Part shown: positions 1 through 7,173 of the stretch, in pieces | Position numbering within the stretch: position 1 is the first letter of the stretch | Layout of the letters: each line of letters opens with the position of its first letter | Assembly: GCA_022561415.1 (NCBI GenBank) | Contig: JADFRH010000010.1 | Span: 1-19,125, forward strand | DNA: 19,125 nucleotides | Reading direction: 5' to 3' | Origin: Planctomycetota bacterium | GTDB lineage: Bacteria; Planctomycetota; Phycisphaerae; UBA1845 | Position numbers and translations under genes: made by a program | Notes under the pieces: generated by a model | Databases searched by the model: none | Told to the model about the DNA's origin: nothing | Seen by the model: the letters and a program-made list of their open reading frames with translations, nothing else

Positions 1-577
1 CCAATGCGCGCAACGTCGCCTGTGACGCGCCGCTTGCCGCAAGCAAACGTTTGACCGGAACCAGGTCGCGTGACACCGCGAGCACGTCGATCAAAGCCTG
101 TCTCTGTCTGCTCAGACGAACGCCGCTTTCGCGAATCTCGTCGGGCGAGCGTTTCAACCGGGCATAGCGGACCGTTGTAAGGCCCCGTTGCCGGCGCACT
201 GCTTCCGGGGTTATCGCTTTCAGCGTCCGGCCGAGCGGGCAGGCGTAGTGTGCGGCGATTTGGCGGCCAAGCTCGATAAGCTCAGGCGTCAAGCAACTGT
301 AAGGATCAGCAAGGCTGCGGATCGGCTGGAGCGTGCTGTCCCACGCCCGACGATCCAGCCCAACCACAAAACCCTCGACCAGGCGGGCGCGCCGCCCGAG
401 CGGGACCATCACCCGTTGCCCGACGCCCAGCGAACCCTCCATCACCTCCGGGACCGCGAACGAGTATGTCCGGTTGGTGGGGATCAGCGGTGCAACTTCG
501 GCGATTGTTCCCTCCTGCGGCTCGCCCTGTTCAATCCAAAGGTGACCAGAAATGTCGGAAGTTCGCGATCGTCCCAT
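1..577 (-). CDS. priA: Primosomal protein N' (PriA helicase), N-terminal part, cut by window edge
   Basis: PriA is the superfamily-2 DNA helicase that reloads the replisome at stalled forks. Only the first 192 codons lie in the window. After a short N-terminal extension the translation shows the typical 3'-DNA-end-binding domain: VAPLIPTNRTYSFAVPE, then GVGQRVMVPLGRRARLVEGFV, then the helical stretch IAAHYACPLGRTLKAITPE that closes this domain in PriA. The Arg-rich part that follows (to the window edge) matches the start of the winged-helix domain. The helicase and zinc-binding parts are beyond position 1. The start is ATG at 577: the frame is closed by TAG nine codons upstream and no other start codon lies between. 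No clear Shine-Dalgarno is seen. The unrelated 149-aa gene lies upstream on the same strand with a gap of about 160 bp. Confidence 0.88.
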   Translation of the reverse strand, partial: MGRSRTSDISGHLWIEQGEPQEGTIAEVAPLIPTNRTYSFAVPEVMEGSLGVGQRVMVPLGRRARLVEGFVVGLDRRAWDSTLQPIRSLADPYSCLTPELIELGRQIAAHYACPLGRTLKAITPEAVRRQRGLTTVRYARLKRSPDEIRESGVRLSRQRQALIDVLAVSRDLVPVKRLLAASGASQATLRAL

Positions 578-665
578 ACAGCACCCGTTACCGGCGCCCG
601 CGTGCTAAGACCCGGGCGAGCTTCCCGCTCGGAACCGAGTGAGAAATCTTTCAGACGGCAAAGGG

Positions 666-694
666 ATTATGTCCGTTCGGCCAGGGGTTTGCCA
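666..694 (-). promoter_or_regulatory. Candidate promoter of priA
   Basis: On the minus strand TGGCAA (694-689), a 17-nt spacer and CATAAT (671-666) resemble a sigma-70 promoter: the -10 matches 5/6, the -35 only 3/6. It lies about 90 nt upstream of the priA start. This is pattern matching only. Confidence 0.25.
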
Positions 695-698
695 TGAT

Positions 699-736
699 GG
701 GCGGAGCAGAACGGAGCTGACAAATGCGTTCCGCCC
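699..736 (-). terminator. Possible terminator hairpin after the 149-aa gene
   Basis: Directly after the stop codon of the minus-strand gene ending at 737, GGGCGGA and TCCGCCC form a perfect 7-bp stem (736-730 with 705-699) enclosing about 24 nt. The loop can extend the stem with ACG/CGT across a bulge. No T-run follows, so an intrinsic terminator is uncertain. It could simply protect the mRNA end. Confidence 0.3.
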
Positions 737-1186
737 TCAGCGGCCTGGTTTGGGCTTCTTGGGCGGTTGGACATCCTTATGCCTGAACTCATGTGGTTCA
801 GCCGGCGCCCGGAACCCGGTGATCTGCGGCATGTCCTCGGGCTTCTCGGTCGGGTGAACCGCAAACACCTCGACCCGCACGATCTCATCGAACGGAACGG
901 TGACAATGAACGCGCCCACCTTGTACTGATCGTCCACGGGCTCGCACTCGAACACGAGGTGCGCCTTGGTATCGACATCGGCGATGCCCTTGACCTCGTA
1001 GCTGAATCCGTCACGGAGATAGATCAACGTGCGATCCTCGAGCTTGGAGTGGAACTCCTTGAGCTCCTCGCTCGCTTCAAGCTTCTCCGGGTCCGCGTCC
1101 GGAAAACGCTTCAGGGTGCATCGCCGCTTGGCCTCGGATCTCTGCTGCTGGAACGCGGGACCGTGGAACCAGTCGTAGTCGAACAT
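737..1186 (-). CDS. Hypothetical protein, 149 aa
   Basis: I do not recognise this family. The protein is soluble, without signal peptide or membrane segment. The N-terminus is MFDYDWFHGPAFQQQR, followed by a charged region rich in Lys, Glu and Arg (residues 15-50) that is probably helical. A beta-rich core follows (TLIYLRDGFSYEVKGIADVD, then HLVFECEPVDD and GAFIVTVPFDEIVRVEVF), and the tail is Pro/Lys-rich. The frame can be extended to a TTG at 1204, but ATG at 1186 has a GAGG about 9 nt upstream and is preferred. It lies upstream of priA on the same strand and is divergent from queG. The coding character is good (high third-position GC). No function is proposed. Confidence 0.7.
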   Translation of the reverse strand: MFDYDWFHGPAFQQQRSEAKRRCTLKRFPDADPEKLEASEELKEFHSKLEDRTLIYLRDGFSYEVKGIADVDTKAHLVFECEPVDDQYKVGAFIVTVPFDEIVRVEVFAVHPTEKPEDMPQITGFRAPAEPHEFRHKDVQPPKKPKPGR

Positions 1187-1313
1187 CAATTGCCTCGCCG
1201 CCAAAGAGAGGGATCGTTCTGCTCGGACACACCGCTACCCTGCGGCCGATCGCGCAGGCCGGGGGTGGAAACCTAGCCGCTGCCCCGGCCAACGTCAAAC
1301 CTACCCCGTCTCA

Positions 1314-1342
1314 TTGGTATCGACCGACCGCGGGAGTACCAT
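1314..1342 (+). promoter_or_regulatory. Candidate promoter giving a leaderless queG mRNA
   Basis: TTGGTA (1314-1319), a 17-nt spacer and TACCAT (1337-1342) each match 4/6 of the sigma-70 consensus. The queG GTG begins at 1349, only 7 nt after the -10 box, which is where transcription would start. There is no Shine-Dalgarno before that GTG. The arrangement therefore suggests a leaderless transcript. Confidence 0.35.
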
Positions 1343-1348
1343 GCGTGC

Positions 1349-2359
1349 GTGACCGGTGCTCATTCAAGTCGATTGGTACACCGCCAGGCCCGAGATCTGG
1401 GCTTTGATCGGTGCGGCATCGCTCGGGCCGAACCTATAGGACGGTCCCAGTACCTGCGCGCCTGGCTCGACGCCGGCCGGGCCGGCTCCATGGCGTACCT
1501 GCACCGATATTTCGAGGAGCGAACCGATCCGCGACGGCTGCTAGATGGGGCGCGAAGCGTAATCGTCGTGGCCCGCCTCTATCATCAACGCCCCGAATCG
1601 CGACCGGCTCCATCCGATGGCCCGCACGGTCGCGTGGCCATGTATGCCTGGGGCGATGACTACCACGACGTGATCCGGGCGAGGCTTCGCGAGCTGGTCG
1701 ATCGGCTGCACGAATCAATCGCCGAACCGTTCGAGGCCAAGGTCTGCGTCGACACGGTCCCCCTGTTGGAGCGTGAGTTGGCGGCGATCGCCGGGATCGG
1801 CTGGATCGGCAAGAACACCCTGGTGCTCAACGAGCGGTTGGGCAGCTACTTCTTTCTCGGCGCCGTCGTAACCACGCTCGATCTCGAGCCGGACGAACCG
1901 GCGATCGATCACTGCGGAACCTGCACGGCCTGTCTCGACGCGTGTCCCACCGAAGCCTTTACCGCCCCGTATCAGATGGATGCCTCGCGCTGCATCAGCT
2001 ATCTGACCATCGAACATCGCGGCGACATCTCCAAGGGGTTTCAGGACATGATGGGCGACTGGATTTTCGGATGCGACGTCTGCCAGGAGGTGTGCCCGTA
2101 CAATCGAGACGCGCCACTCACTGACGAACCTCGGTTCGCCATCCGGCCGGTCGCCCCGACGATCGCGCTGGATGACATTCGCAGTTGGTCGCCGGACGAC
2201 TATCGCCGTAAACTGCGCGGCAGTGCCATGCAACGCGCGAAACCGGACATGTTCAAACGAAACGCGGACATTGCAGCCAATAATCTTTCCAGGCCGGCAC
2301 CGGACATCGCGGAAAGCAAAGGGAATCAGGCGCGCCGAACCGATCGAGATTCTGTTTGA
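1349..2359 (+). CDS. queG: Epoxyqueuosine reductase QueG
   Basis: QueG reduces epoxyqueuosine to queuosine in the wobble base of GUN-anticodon tRNAs, using a cobalamin cofactor and two [4Fe-4S] clusters. It is cytoplasmic. The family is clear from GFDRCGIARAEP near the N-terminus, VCVDTVPLLER-like KVCVDTVPLLER with the conserved Asp135, GWIGKNTLVLNERLGS (151-166), the first cluster motif CGTCTACLDACP (C189, C192, C195, C199) and the second set CDVCQEVCP (C242, C245, C249) together with C215 in RCISY. The C-terminal HEAT-like part is short: it ends soon after AMQRAKPDMFKRNADIAANN, so at 336 aa it is at the small end of the family. The start is GTG at 1349, without an SD (possibly leaderless). 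It converges on the phospholipase gene, with 7 bp between the stops. Confidence 0.95.
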   Translation: MTGAHSSRLVHRQARDLGFDRCGIARAEPIGRSQYLRAWLDAGRAGSMAYLHRYFEERTDPRRLLDGARSVIVVARLYHQRPESRPAPSDGPHGRVAMYAWGDDYHDVIRARLRELVDRLHESIAEPFEAKVCVDTVPLLERELAAIAGIGWIGKNTLVLNERLGSYFFLGAVVTTLDLEPDEPAIDHCGTCTACLDACPTEAFTAPYQMDASRCISYLTIEHRGDISKGFQDMMGDWIFGCDVCQEVCPYNRDAPLTDEPRFAIRPVAPTIALDDIRSWSPDDYRRKLRGSAMQRAKPDMFKRNADIAANNLSRPAPDIAESKGNQARRTDRDSV

Positions 2360-2366
2360 ACAAAAG

Positions 2367-3278
2367 TCACAGCGTGGCGTAGTTGGCGCTTCGCAGCGAG
2401 CTGATGGGCGACAAACGCGGCGCAAGCCCGCGCGAGGTTTCGAGCAGGCGGTGGCCGACCGGCATCCCGCGCCGCCGGAGTCGGCGCAGCTCGCGGCGCC
2501 TGACGCGCATGTGCATCAGGGCCGAGGTTCCGCTGGGGTCTTCGCGAAGAAGAGCGGACCCCGTGCCGTCGAAGAGGATGGAATAGATACGATCCAGGGA
2601 CTCCGCCCGATATTCGTTCATCAGCTTCGGGCAGAGATACCAACGGGAATAGCGCCCCCACGCATGTACGGTTCGACGAAACCCCTTGCGTACGGTCAGG
2701 GCGCTTATGCCCGCGAACAGGGCACGATTCAACTCGTACGGCAGAAACGTCTGGGTGATGTGCCGCTGTAGATGGCGGTGATGATCACCGTGCCCGGCGC
2801 AGAGAAGCTGCTCGAGCACGCGCCAGCGCGATTCATCTTCGATCCCGTCGGCACGCAACTCCCAATACAGGTGGCCGAAGTTGACGGTACACTCACTCGC
2901 GGAAATCTGACGGGGGACGAACTTCCCGTGGGCGACGGTGTCGGCCGCCAGATGGGAAAGGTAGCCGTAGGCAAAAGCCTTGGACTTATCGTCGGGGGCG
3001 CTTTCGAGCAACTCGAATCCGGTCGTCCAGTGGTGGCAAAACTGCTTGATGCGGCTCCAGCGCTTCGCGAACACGACGTCGGCCGCGATGTTGCCGTAGA
3101 GATAAGACACGCCGTGCCGCGCCAACAGGGCACTCACGGCAACCGGAAGAACGGAGAGCCGATCGAGAATGGACGATGCGAGCCCGATATGCGTGGCCGG
3201 TCCCCAGGCGAACACGGAGTCGACATCGAGAAGCAGCAACGCCCCCGCCGTCAGCAATGTCCATCGCGTGATTCTCAT
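2367..3278 (-). CDS. Secreted zinc-dependent phospholipase C-like protein
   Basis: The protein resembles the bacterial zinc-dependent phospholipase C family (PF00882), which binds three zinc ions and hydrolyses phospholipids or other phosphodiesters outside the cell. From ATG 3278 residues 1-24 form a signal peptide (MRITRWTLLTAGALLLL..., cleavage after VFA). The mature chain would then begin with W25, matching the N-terminal Trp that is a zinc ligand in Bacillus cereus PLC. Further ligand-like residues follow in family order: H30, D67 (GNIAADVV), H82/H83 (CHHW), and H109, D113, H117 in SHLAADTVAHG. The C-terminal third is Arg-rich and unassigned. The ATG has GAGGGTG upstream with suitable spacing; an in-frame GTG at 3287 is the alternative start. 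The substrate is unknown. Confidence 0.82.
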   Translation of the reverse strand: MRITRWTLLTAGALLLLDVDSVFAWGPATHIGLASSILDRLSVLPVAVSALLARHGVSYLYGNIAADVVFAKRWSRIKQFCHHWTTGFELLESAPDDKSKAFAYGYLSHLAADTVAHGKFVPRQISASECTVNFGHLYWELRADGIEDESRWRVLEQLLCAGHGDHHRHLQRHITQTFLPYELNRALFAGISALTVRKGFRRTVHAWGRYSRWYLCPKLMNEYRAESLDRIYSILFDGTGSALLREDPSGTSALMHMRVRRRELRRLRRRGMPVGHRLLETSRGLAPRLSPISSLRSANYATL

Positions 3279-3431
3279 TGCGGTCACCCTCGACCTTCAA
3301 GATCGACACGCGCCGCCGCCAACTGCAACTCCGCGCATAAGCCGTCGCACGAAGCCGTGGCGGCGTTATTTCGGCCGGTTTTCACGCTGCCGGTCTCGAT
3401 GGTCGAGCCCGCTGAGCCGCGTGGAATCCGG

Positions 3432-3459
3432 TTGACACATGTCGTCGCACCGATACACT
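3432..3459 (+). promoter_or_regulatory. Sigma-70-type promoter of the STAS/anti-sigma operon
   Basis: A perfect -35 box TTGACA (3432-3437), a 16-nt spacer and TACACT (3454-3459; 4/6 of the -10 consensus) lie in the divergent region between the phospholipase gene and the STAS gene. Transcription would start near 3466, leaving a leader of about 46 nt with GGAG (3498-3501) before the ATG at 3512. It is the best promoter match I found in the window. Confidence 0.6.
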
Positions 3460-3511
3460 CTACCCCACGCGTGTTTGATTTCAAGCGTTCCCGCTATGGA
3501 GTTCTCATCGC

Positions 3512-3868
3512 ATGGCCAATGAACAGTCTCATTTGAAAGTCTCCACCTCCAACGGCGTTACCGTGGTGGAATTCGTCGCAAGCAAGATTCTCGACGAACT
3601 CTCGATTTCGGAGATTCGCGACGAGCTGACCAAGCTGGCGTCCCAGCCGGAGACGACGAAGCTCCTGCTGAGCTTCCGTAACGTCGAGCACCTTTCGAGC
3701 GCGGCCCTTGGCGTGTTGATTACGCTGAACAAGCAGGTCGCGGAACGAAAGGCGAAGTTGAGGCTCTCGGACATTACGCCGCAAATCTTCGAGGTCTTCA
3801 AGATCACGCGCCTCACCAAGCTCTTCGATATTCACGACACGACGGAAAAGGCGCTGGTCGGATTCTAA
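3512..3868 (+). CDS. STAS-domain anti-anti-sigma factor
   Basis: A 118-aa protein made of one STAS domain, the fold of SpoIIAA/RsbV. These bind an anti-sigma kinase in their unphosphorylated form and release the sigma factor. The strand-helix order is typical: KVSTSNGVTVVEF, ILDELSISEIRDELTKL, TTKLLLSFRNVEHLSSAALGVLITLNKQV, AKLRLSDITPQIFEVFKITRLTKLFDI. S62/S63 in HLSSAALG lie in the loop that carries the phosphorylated Ser in SpoIIAA/RsbV. The usual D-S-[ST]-G-L-G is replaced by S-S-A-A-L-G, so which residue, if any, is phosphorylated is unclear. The natural partner is the HATPase at 4008-4436 in the same operon. Start: ATG with GGAG 10 nt upstream. Confidence 0.9.
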   Translation: MANEQSHLKVSTSNGVTVVEFVASKILDELSISEIRDELTKLASQPETTKLLLSFRNVEHLSSAALGVLITLNKQVAERKAKLRLSDITPQIFEVFKITRLTKLFDIHDTTEKALVGF

Positions 3869-3869
3869 G

Positions 3870-4001
3870 ATGGCGATCGAATCGCGCCACGCGCATGTGT
3901 CCAAGCAGCCGCCCCGCAAGGGGGAGGTGCGGCGACCCCGGGTCCATTGCGGAAAGTGCGTTGCTCGCGGCGTTCGTCAGAACGAACCTCTTGGACGATA
4001 G
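3870..4001 (+). CDS. Possible 43-aa microprotein with a CxxC motif
   Basis: An ATG follows the STAS stop by one base (TAA-G-ATG). The frame runs to TAG at 3999-4001, six bases before the kinase ATG, so it exactly fills the gap between two operon genes. The product is basic: MAIESRHAHVSKQPPRKGEV..., then HCGKC, ending EPLGR. Third-codon GC is high in the first half and falls in the second. There is no good SD, so translation would depend on coupling to the STAS gene. It may equally be chance spacer sequence. Confidence 0.25.
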   Translation: MAIESRHAHVSKQPPRKGEVRRPRVHCGKCVARGVRQNEPLGR

Positions 4002-4007
4002 GCGGAC

Positions 4008-4436
4008 ATGCCCCAGGCTGATCCCGACAACGAAGCGACGTTTCACACCTGCGTTATCGACAGCAGACAGGCTGAAACCGAAATCCCCAAACGGGTGATC
4101 ATCAGCGAGCTCGAAAGCTGCGCGTTCAGCCCAGAGGACATCTTTGCCGTTAAGTTAGCGCTGGAGGAGGCACTGACCAATGCGGTTCGCCACGGCAATG
4201 CCGGCGATTCTTCCAAGAGGATCACCGTTCGCTACGCGGTCAACGAAGAGAAGGCCGTGATCGTCATCCGTGACGAGGGAAACGGGTTTGCCCCCGAAGA
4301 GGTTCCCGACCCTACCGCGCCGGAACGGATTCCGCTGCCCAGCGGGCGCGGCATCATGCTCATGCGCACCTACATGGACGAGGTGAGCTACCGCGACGGC
4401 GGGCGAGAGGTCCGTGTCGTCAAGCGCCGGGCCTGA
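4008..4436 (+). CDS. RsbW/SpoIIAB-type anti-sigma serine kinase (HATPase)
   Basis: A 142-aa GHKL ATPase domain of the anti-sigma kinase type, which phosphorylates its STAS partner and, when that is sequestered, binds a sigma factor or another target. The ATP-binding boxes are complete: N box LEEALTNAVRHGN (E53, N58), G1 box DEGNGF (89-94) and G2 box GRGIMLM (113-119). The start ATG has AGGCGG about 5 nt upstream. It lies in the operon STAS - (microORF) - kinase - acylphosphatase, with 6 bp to the next gene. No sigma factor is encoded in the window, so the target is elsewhere or is not a sigma factor. Confidence 0.9.
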   Translation: MPQADPDNEATFHTCVIDSRQAETEIPKRVIISELESCAFSPEDIFAVKLALEEALTNAVRHGNAGDSSKRITVRYAVNEEKAVIVIRDEGNGFAPEEVPDPTAPERIPLPSGRGIMLMRTYMDEVSYRDGGREVRVVKRRA

Positions 4437-4442
4437 ATCGCC

Positions 4443-4736
4443 ATGTCCGACAACGCTGCCACCAGCACGGTTCGCCGCACCCTCCACTTCTCTGGACATG
4501 TCCAGGGCGTCGGGTTTCGCTACACCACCGAGTCGATCGCCTCACGATTCGACGTGACCGGTTTCGTCAAGAACCTGCCGGACGGACGGGTCGAGGCCGT
4601 CGCCGAGGGCGCAAGATCTGAGCTCGACCGATTTCAACAGGCGGTCGAAGACGGGTTGCGAGGTCACATCCAACGGGTCGTCGTGAGCGATGCGCCGGCC
4701 ACGGGTGAATTCGAGGCCTTCCGCATCGCGTTTTGA
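4443..4736 (+). CDS. acyP: Acylphosphatase
   Basis: A small (97 aa) cytosolic enzyme that hydrolyses acyl phosphates such as acetyl phosphate or 1,3-bisphosphoglycerate. The family signature is complete: FSGHVQGVGFRYTTE with the phosphate-binding loop and catalytic R26, and GFVKNLPDGRVEAVAEG with catalytic N44. The C-terminus EFEAFRIAF is also typical. It begins 6 bp after the anti-sigma kinase gene and is probably cotranscribed. A link between acyl phosphates and the partner switch is speculative, since acyP is often found in unrelated operons. The first ten residues are extra relative to the minimal domain. Confidence 0.93.
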   Translation: MSDNAATSTVRRTLHFSGHVQGVGFRYTTESIASRFDVTGFVKNLPDGRVEAVAEGARSELDRFQQAVEDGLRGHIQRVVVSDAPATGEFEAFRIAF

Positions 4737-4784
4737 TCCGGCCGCGATGATTCCCAGGGCGCCTCCGACCGGATGATCCACGGG

Positions 4785-4802
4785 TCGGGCACCCCTGCCC
4801 GA
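4785..4802 (+). terminator. Hairpin after acyP, possible terminator
   Basis: TCGGGCA-CCCC-TGCCCGA is a perfect 7-bp, GC-rich stem with a 4-nt loop, 49 bp after the acyP stop. There is no T-run downstream, so a rho-independent terminator is uncertain. It sits in the 254-bp gap before etfB, separating the two operons. The rest of that gap shows only a GCTATCATG sequence (-10-like, 4818-4826) and no readable gene. Confidence 0.35.
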
Positions 4803-4990
4803 AGCGAAGGGAATCGGCTATCATGCCCGACCCCGTCTCAGCGGTCGCGGTGCGGGAGCGCGGCCGGATTCAGAGTCATCGGGGCAGGCCCGAAGCTTCG
4901 GAGGTCACCGGGTCGCGGTCTTGGCCTGGAGAATGCGAGGCCGCCACGAAGAGTCCGGACGCGCTTTGGTTCGCATAGGAGACACGCACC

Positions 4991-5782
4991 TTGAGAATTC
5001 TGACCATAGTTAAACAGGTACCCGACTCGAATGCATCCGTGAAGGTGCTGGCCGACGGTAGCGGCATCGACCCGGGTGGGCTCAAACTCATTATCGACCC
5101 GTTTGACGAGTTCGGCGTCGAGCTGGCCCTCCAGCTTCGTGAGAAGCGAAGCGATGTGACGGAGGTCGTCGCGATGATACTCGGGCCGGCCAAGGCGGCC
5201 GAGGCACTGCGCGTCGCGCTCGCGATGGGCGCCGACTCGGGCGTCCACATCAGCGATGACGACTTTGACACGCGCAACGAACTCAACGTCGCCGCGTACC
5301 TGGCGGCGGCCGTCAAGAAGGACGAGTCCGGTTTCGACCTGATCCTCTGCGGAAAATACAACATCGACCTTGACGCGGGCGCGGTCGGACCGGCACTGGC
5401 CGAGTTTCTCGATCTGCCGCACGTCGGCGCCGTTCAGGGCTTCGAGCTTGCTGAAGACGGCAAGCGCTTTACGGCACGCCGGAGAATCGAAGGCGCGGAG
5501 GAGGTCGTCGAGTGCGAATTGCCAGCGCTGCTCACCATCGAAAAAGGGCTCGTCGAGCCGCGTTACCCCTCGCTACCGAACCTGATGAAGGCGAAGAAGA
5601 AACCGGTAACGGTGCTGACCACCGCAGAACTCGCTGTCGACGAGGCGCTTTCGACGGGTACAAAGTTCGTGTCGCTCGCCCCACCGCCACCGCGGCCCGA
5701 GTGCAAGTTCATCGAGGGCGAGCCGGCGGAGATGGCCAAGGAACTCGTTCGAATTCTTCGTGAGGAGGCGAAAGTCGTTTAG
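4991..5782 (+). CDS. etfB: Electron transfer flavoprotein, beta subunit
   Basis: EtfB pairs with EtfA to carry electrons from flavin dehydrogenases to a quinone-linked acceptor; the beta subunit binds AMP or, in bifurcating forms, a second FAD. Visible signatures are the N-terminal MRILTIVKQVPDS, IIDPFDEFGVELALQL, ALAMGADSGVHI, LCGKYNIDLDAGAVGPALAEFLDLP and the C-terminal EPRYPSLPNLMKAKKKPV. The tail (AKELVRILREE) contains the recognition-loop-type helix that contacts dehydrogenases. The start is TTG at 4991, with AGGAGA (4977-4982) 8 nt upstream. No earlier start preserves the family N-terminus. etfA follows after a gap of 111 bp that contains a heptamer repeat. Confidence 0.95.
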   Translation: MRILTIVKQVPDSNASVKVLADGSGIDPGGLKLIIDPFDEFGVELALQLREKRSDVTEVVAMILGPAKAAEALRVALAMGADSGVHISDDDFDTRNELNVAAYLAAAVKKDESGFDLILCGKYNIDLDAGAVGPALAEFLDLPHVGAVQGFELAEDGKRFTARRRIEGAEEVVECELPALLTIEKGLVEPRYPSLPNLMKAKKKPVTVLTTAELAVDEALSTGTKFVSLAPPPPRPECKFIEGEPAEMAKELVRILREEAKVV

Positions 5783-5791
5783 CAAGAGTTG

Positions 5792-5819
5792 TCAGTTATC
5801 AGTTAGCAGTGGTCAGTTA
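5792..5819 (+). repeat. Tandem heptamer repeat between etfB and etfA
   Basis: Four 7-bp units lie in a row: TCAGTTA, TCAGTTA, GCAGTGG, TCAGTTA (5792-5798, 5799-5805, 5806-5812, 5813-5819). Three are identical and the third is degenerate. The array starts 9 bp after the etfB stop. Short tandem heptamers of this kind are dispersed in some bacterial genomes, but nothing here shows a function. Confidence 0.75.
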
Positions 5820-5863
5820 CCAATCGGGCGCACTTGAAAATTTTCGCGGCCCCTCGCGGCGGA

Positions 5864-5884
5864 CTCTGTAACAATCAAACAGAG
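5864..5884 (+). other. Inverted repeat just upstream of the etfA ribosome-binding site
   Basis: CTCTGT (5864-5869) and ACAGAG (5879-5884) form a 6-bp stem with a 9-nt A-rich loop, ending 4 nt before AAGGA and the etfA ATG. The hairpin could space the ribosome site from upstream structure or stabilise the processed etfA message. This is a structural observation only. Confidence 0.4.
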
Positions 5885-5893
5885 CATCAAGGA

Positions 5894-6880
5894 ATGAACA
5901 AGAACATTCTCGTATTTGTCGAACAACGCGGTGGGAAGATTCATCCCGCCTGTTATCAACTGCTCGCCCTGGCCGGTAAGTTGGTCGAGACGACCGGTGG
6001 TCAGGTCGAGGCGTGCATCGCCGGGCAGGACATCGGCGCGATGTCGGATCAGGTGGCCGCCCATGGGGCCAAGAAGGTGTACGCCGTCGACGACGCGGAA
6101 CTCACCCACTATCGCGCGGGTGCGTACACGACCGCGCTGAGTGCGGCCATCGACCAGGCCGATCCGAAGACCGTGCTGATTCCGACGACGTTTCTCGGTC
6201 GAGACCTGGCGTCGCGCGTCGCCGCCCGAAAGCGCGCGGCGCTCGCCATCGACTGCACCGAGGTCTCATTCGACTGCGATGACCTTGTCGTACACAAGCC
6301 GATGTACGCCGGCAAGCTCAGCGCGACGTTTCGCCTTTCGGGCACGCGGCTGCAAGTCGCGACCGTGCGCTCCAACGTGTACAGCGCGAACGAACCAGGC
6401 ACCGGGGCGTCGGCCGAGGTCGTCGCGGTGCCACTGCCGCTGAGCGACGACGACAAACGGCTGACGGTCAAGGAGGTCCTCGGCACGAGTTCCGGCATCA
6501 AGGACGTCACCGAGGGCGACATCGTGGTATCCGGCGGTCGATCGCTGAAGTCGGAGGAAAACTTCAAGATCATTTACGAACTCGCGGCGGTGCTCGCCGG
6601 CGCGGTGGGCGCATCGCGGGCGGCCTGCGACGCAGGCTATCAGCCGCACAGTCGACAGGTGGGCTTGACCGGTAAGGTCGTGACGCCGCGACTCTACATC
6701 GCCTGCGGCATCGACGGGGCCATCCAGCACCTGGCCGGCATGCGCGGCAGCAAGGTGATCGTGGCCGTCAACACCAAGAAGGAGGCCCCGATCTTCAAGG
6801 TCGCCAACTACGGCTGCGTGTGCGATCTGTTCAAGCTGGTGCCGCTGTTGACGGAAGAGTTCATGCGGCTGAAGGAATAA
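5894..6880 (+). CDS. etfA: Electron transfer flavoprotein, alpha subunit
   Basis: EtfA carries the FAD that shuttles electrons between dehydrogenases and the membrane acceptor. The N-terminal domain begins [18 protein letters not shown]. The C-terminal FAD-binding domain is well preserved: [79 protein letters not shown]. Two positions differ from the most common form: GIDGAIQH for GISGAIQH, and ANYG for ADYG. The frame is open back to a TTG at 5834, but ATG 5894 begins the conserved N-terminus and follows AAGGA directly; the spacing is unusually short. The length from there is 328 aa, normal for the family. The TA-like pair follows. Confidence 0.93.
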   Translation: MNKNILVFVEQRGGKIHPACYQLLALAGKLVETTGGQVEACIAGQDIGAMSDQVAAHGAKKVYAVDDAELTHYRAGAYTTALSAAIDQADPKTVLIPTTFLGRDLASRVAARKRAALAIDCTEVSFDCDDLVVHKPMYAGKLSATFRLSGTRLQVATVRSNVYSANEPGTGASAEVVAVPLPLSDDDKRLTVKEVLGTSSGIKDVTEGDIVVSGGRSLKSEENFKIIYELAAVLAGAVGASRAACDAGYQPHSRQVGLTGKVVTPRLYIACGIDGAIQHLAGMRGSKVIVAVNTKKEAPIFKVANYGCVCDLFKLVPLLTEEFMRLKE

Positions 6881-6921
6881 CGGTTCGGGCGGCGTGCAGC
6901 AGAGATTGAGAGAATTGTTCA

Positions 6922-7173
6922 TTGGGCGCCAAACGGCAGATCGAGGCTTTGATCTTCAGTGGGCACGCCCTGCGCCAGATGTTTGCGCGAGAGATAGCGG
7001 TCGATGAGATCAAGGCCGTGGTTGACCGTGGCGAATCGGTGGCGTCCTACCCGGATGACAGACCTCATCCAAGCGAATTACTGTTGGGGTTTGCCGGGAA
7101 GCGCCCCTTGCATGTGGTTTTGGCGTATAATGAGAGTGCCCGCGAAGGCTACAGGACCAAGAGGAAACCATGA
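6922..7173 (+). CDS. DUF4258 protein, probable toxin of a TA-like pair
   Basis: An 83-aa protein of the DUF4258 type: FSGHALRQMFAREIAVDEIKAVV, then a GESVASYPDDRPHPSELLLGF segment and KRPLHVVLAYN. These small proteins are commonly paired with YgiT/MqsA-like zinc-finger proteins, and a RelE/MqsR-like toxin role is suggested for such pairs; this is known for the families and not shown here. The end is odd: after HVVLAYN the family usually has a final strand ending in a Tyr/Pro motif, but here a basic tail REGYRTKRKP follows, so the C-terminus may be altered. The start is TTG at 6922, with GAGAG upstream. The stop overlaps the next gene's start (ATGA), which implies translational coupling. It is inserted between etfA and its membrane partner gene. 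Confidence 0.75.
   Translation: MGAKRQIEALIFSGHALRQMFAREIAVDEIKAVVDRGESVASYPDDRPHPSELLLGFAGKRPLHVVLAYNESAREGYRTKRKP

Noticed and set aside
188..697. 169-aa plus-strand ORF at the left end
   Set aside because: It is opposite the clear PriA N-terminus. The plus-strand translation is low-complexity and Arg/Pro-rich, like other antisense shadows.
767..1276. 169-aa plus-strand ORF
   Set aside because: It is antisense to the 149-aa minus-strand gene, and its Leu/Glu/Val-rich composition is typical of a mirror frame.
5792..5819. CRISPR-like array
   Set aside because: The units are 7 bp and directly adjacent without spacers, so this is a simple tandem repeat.
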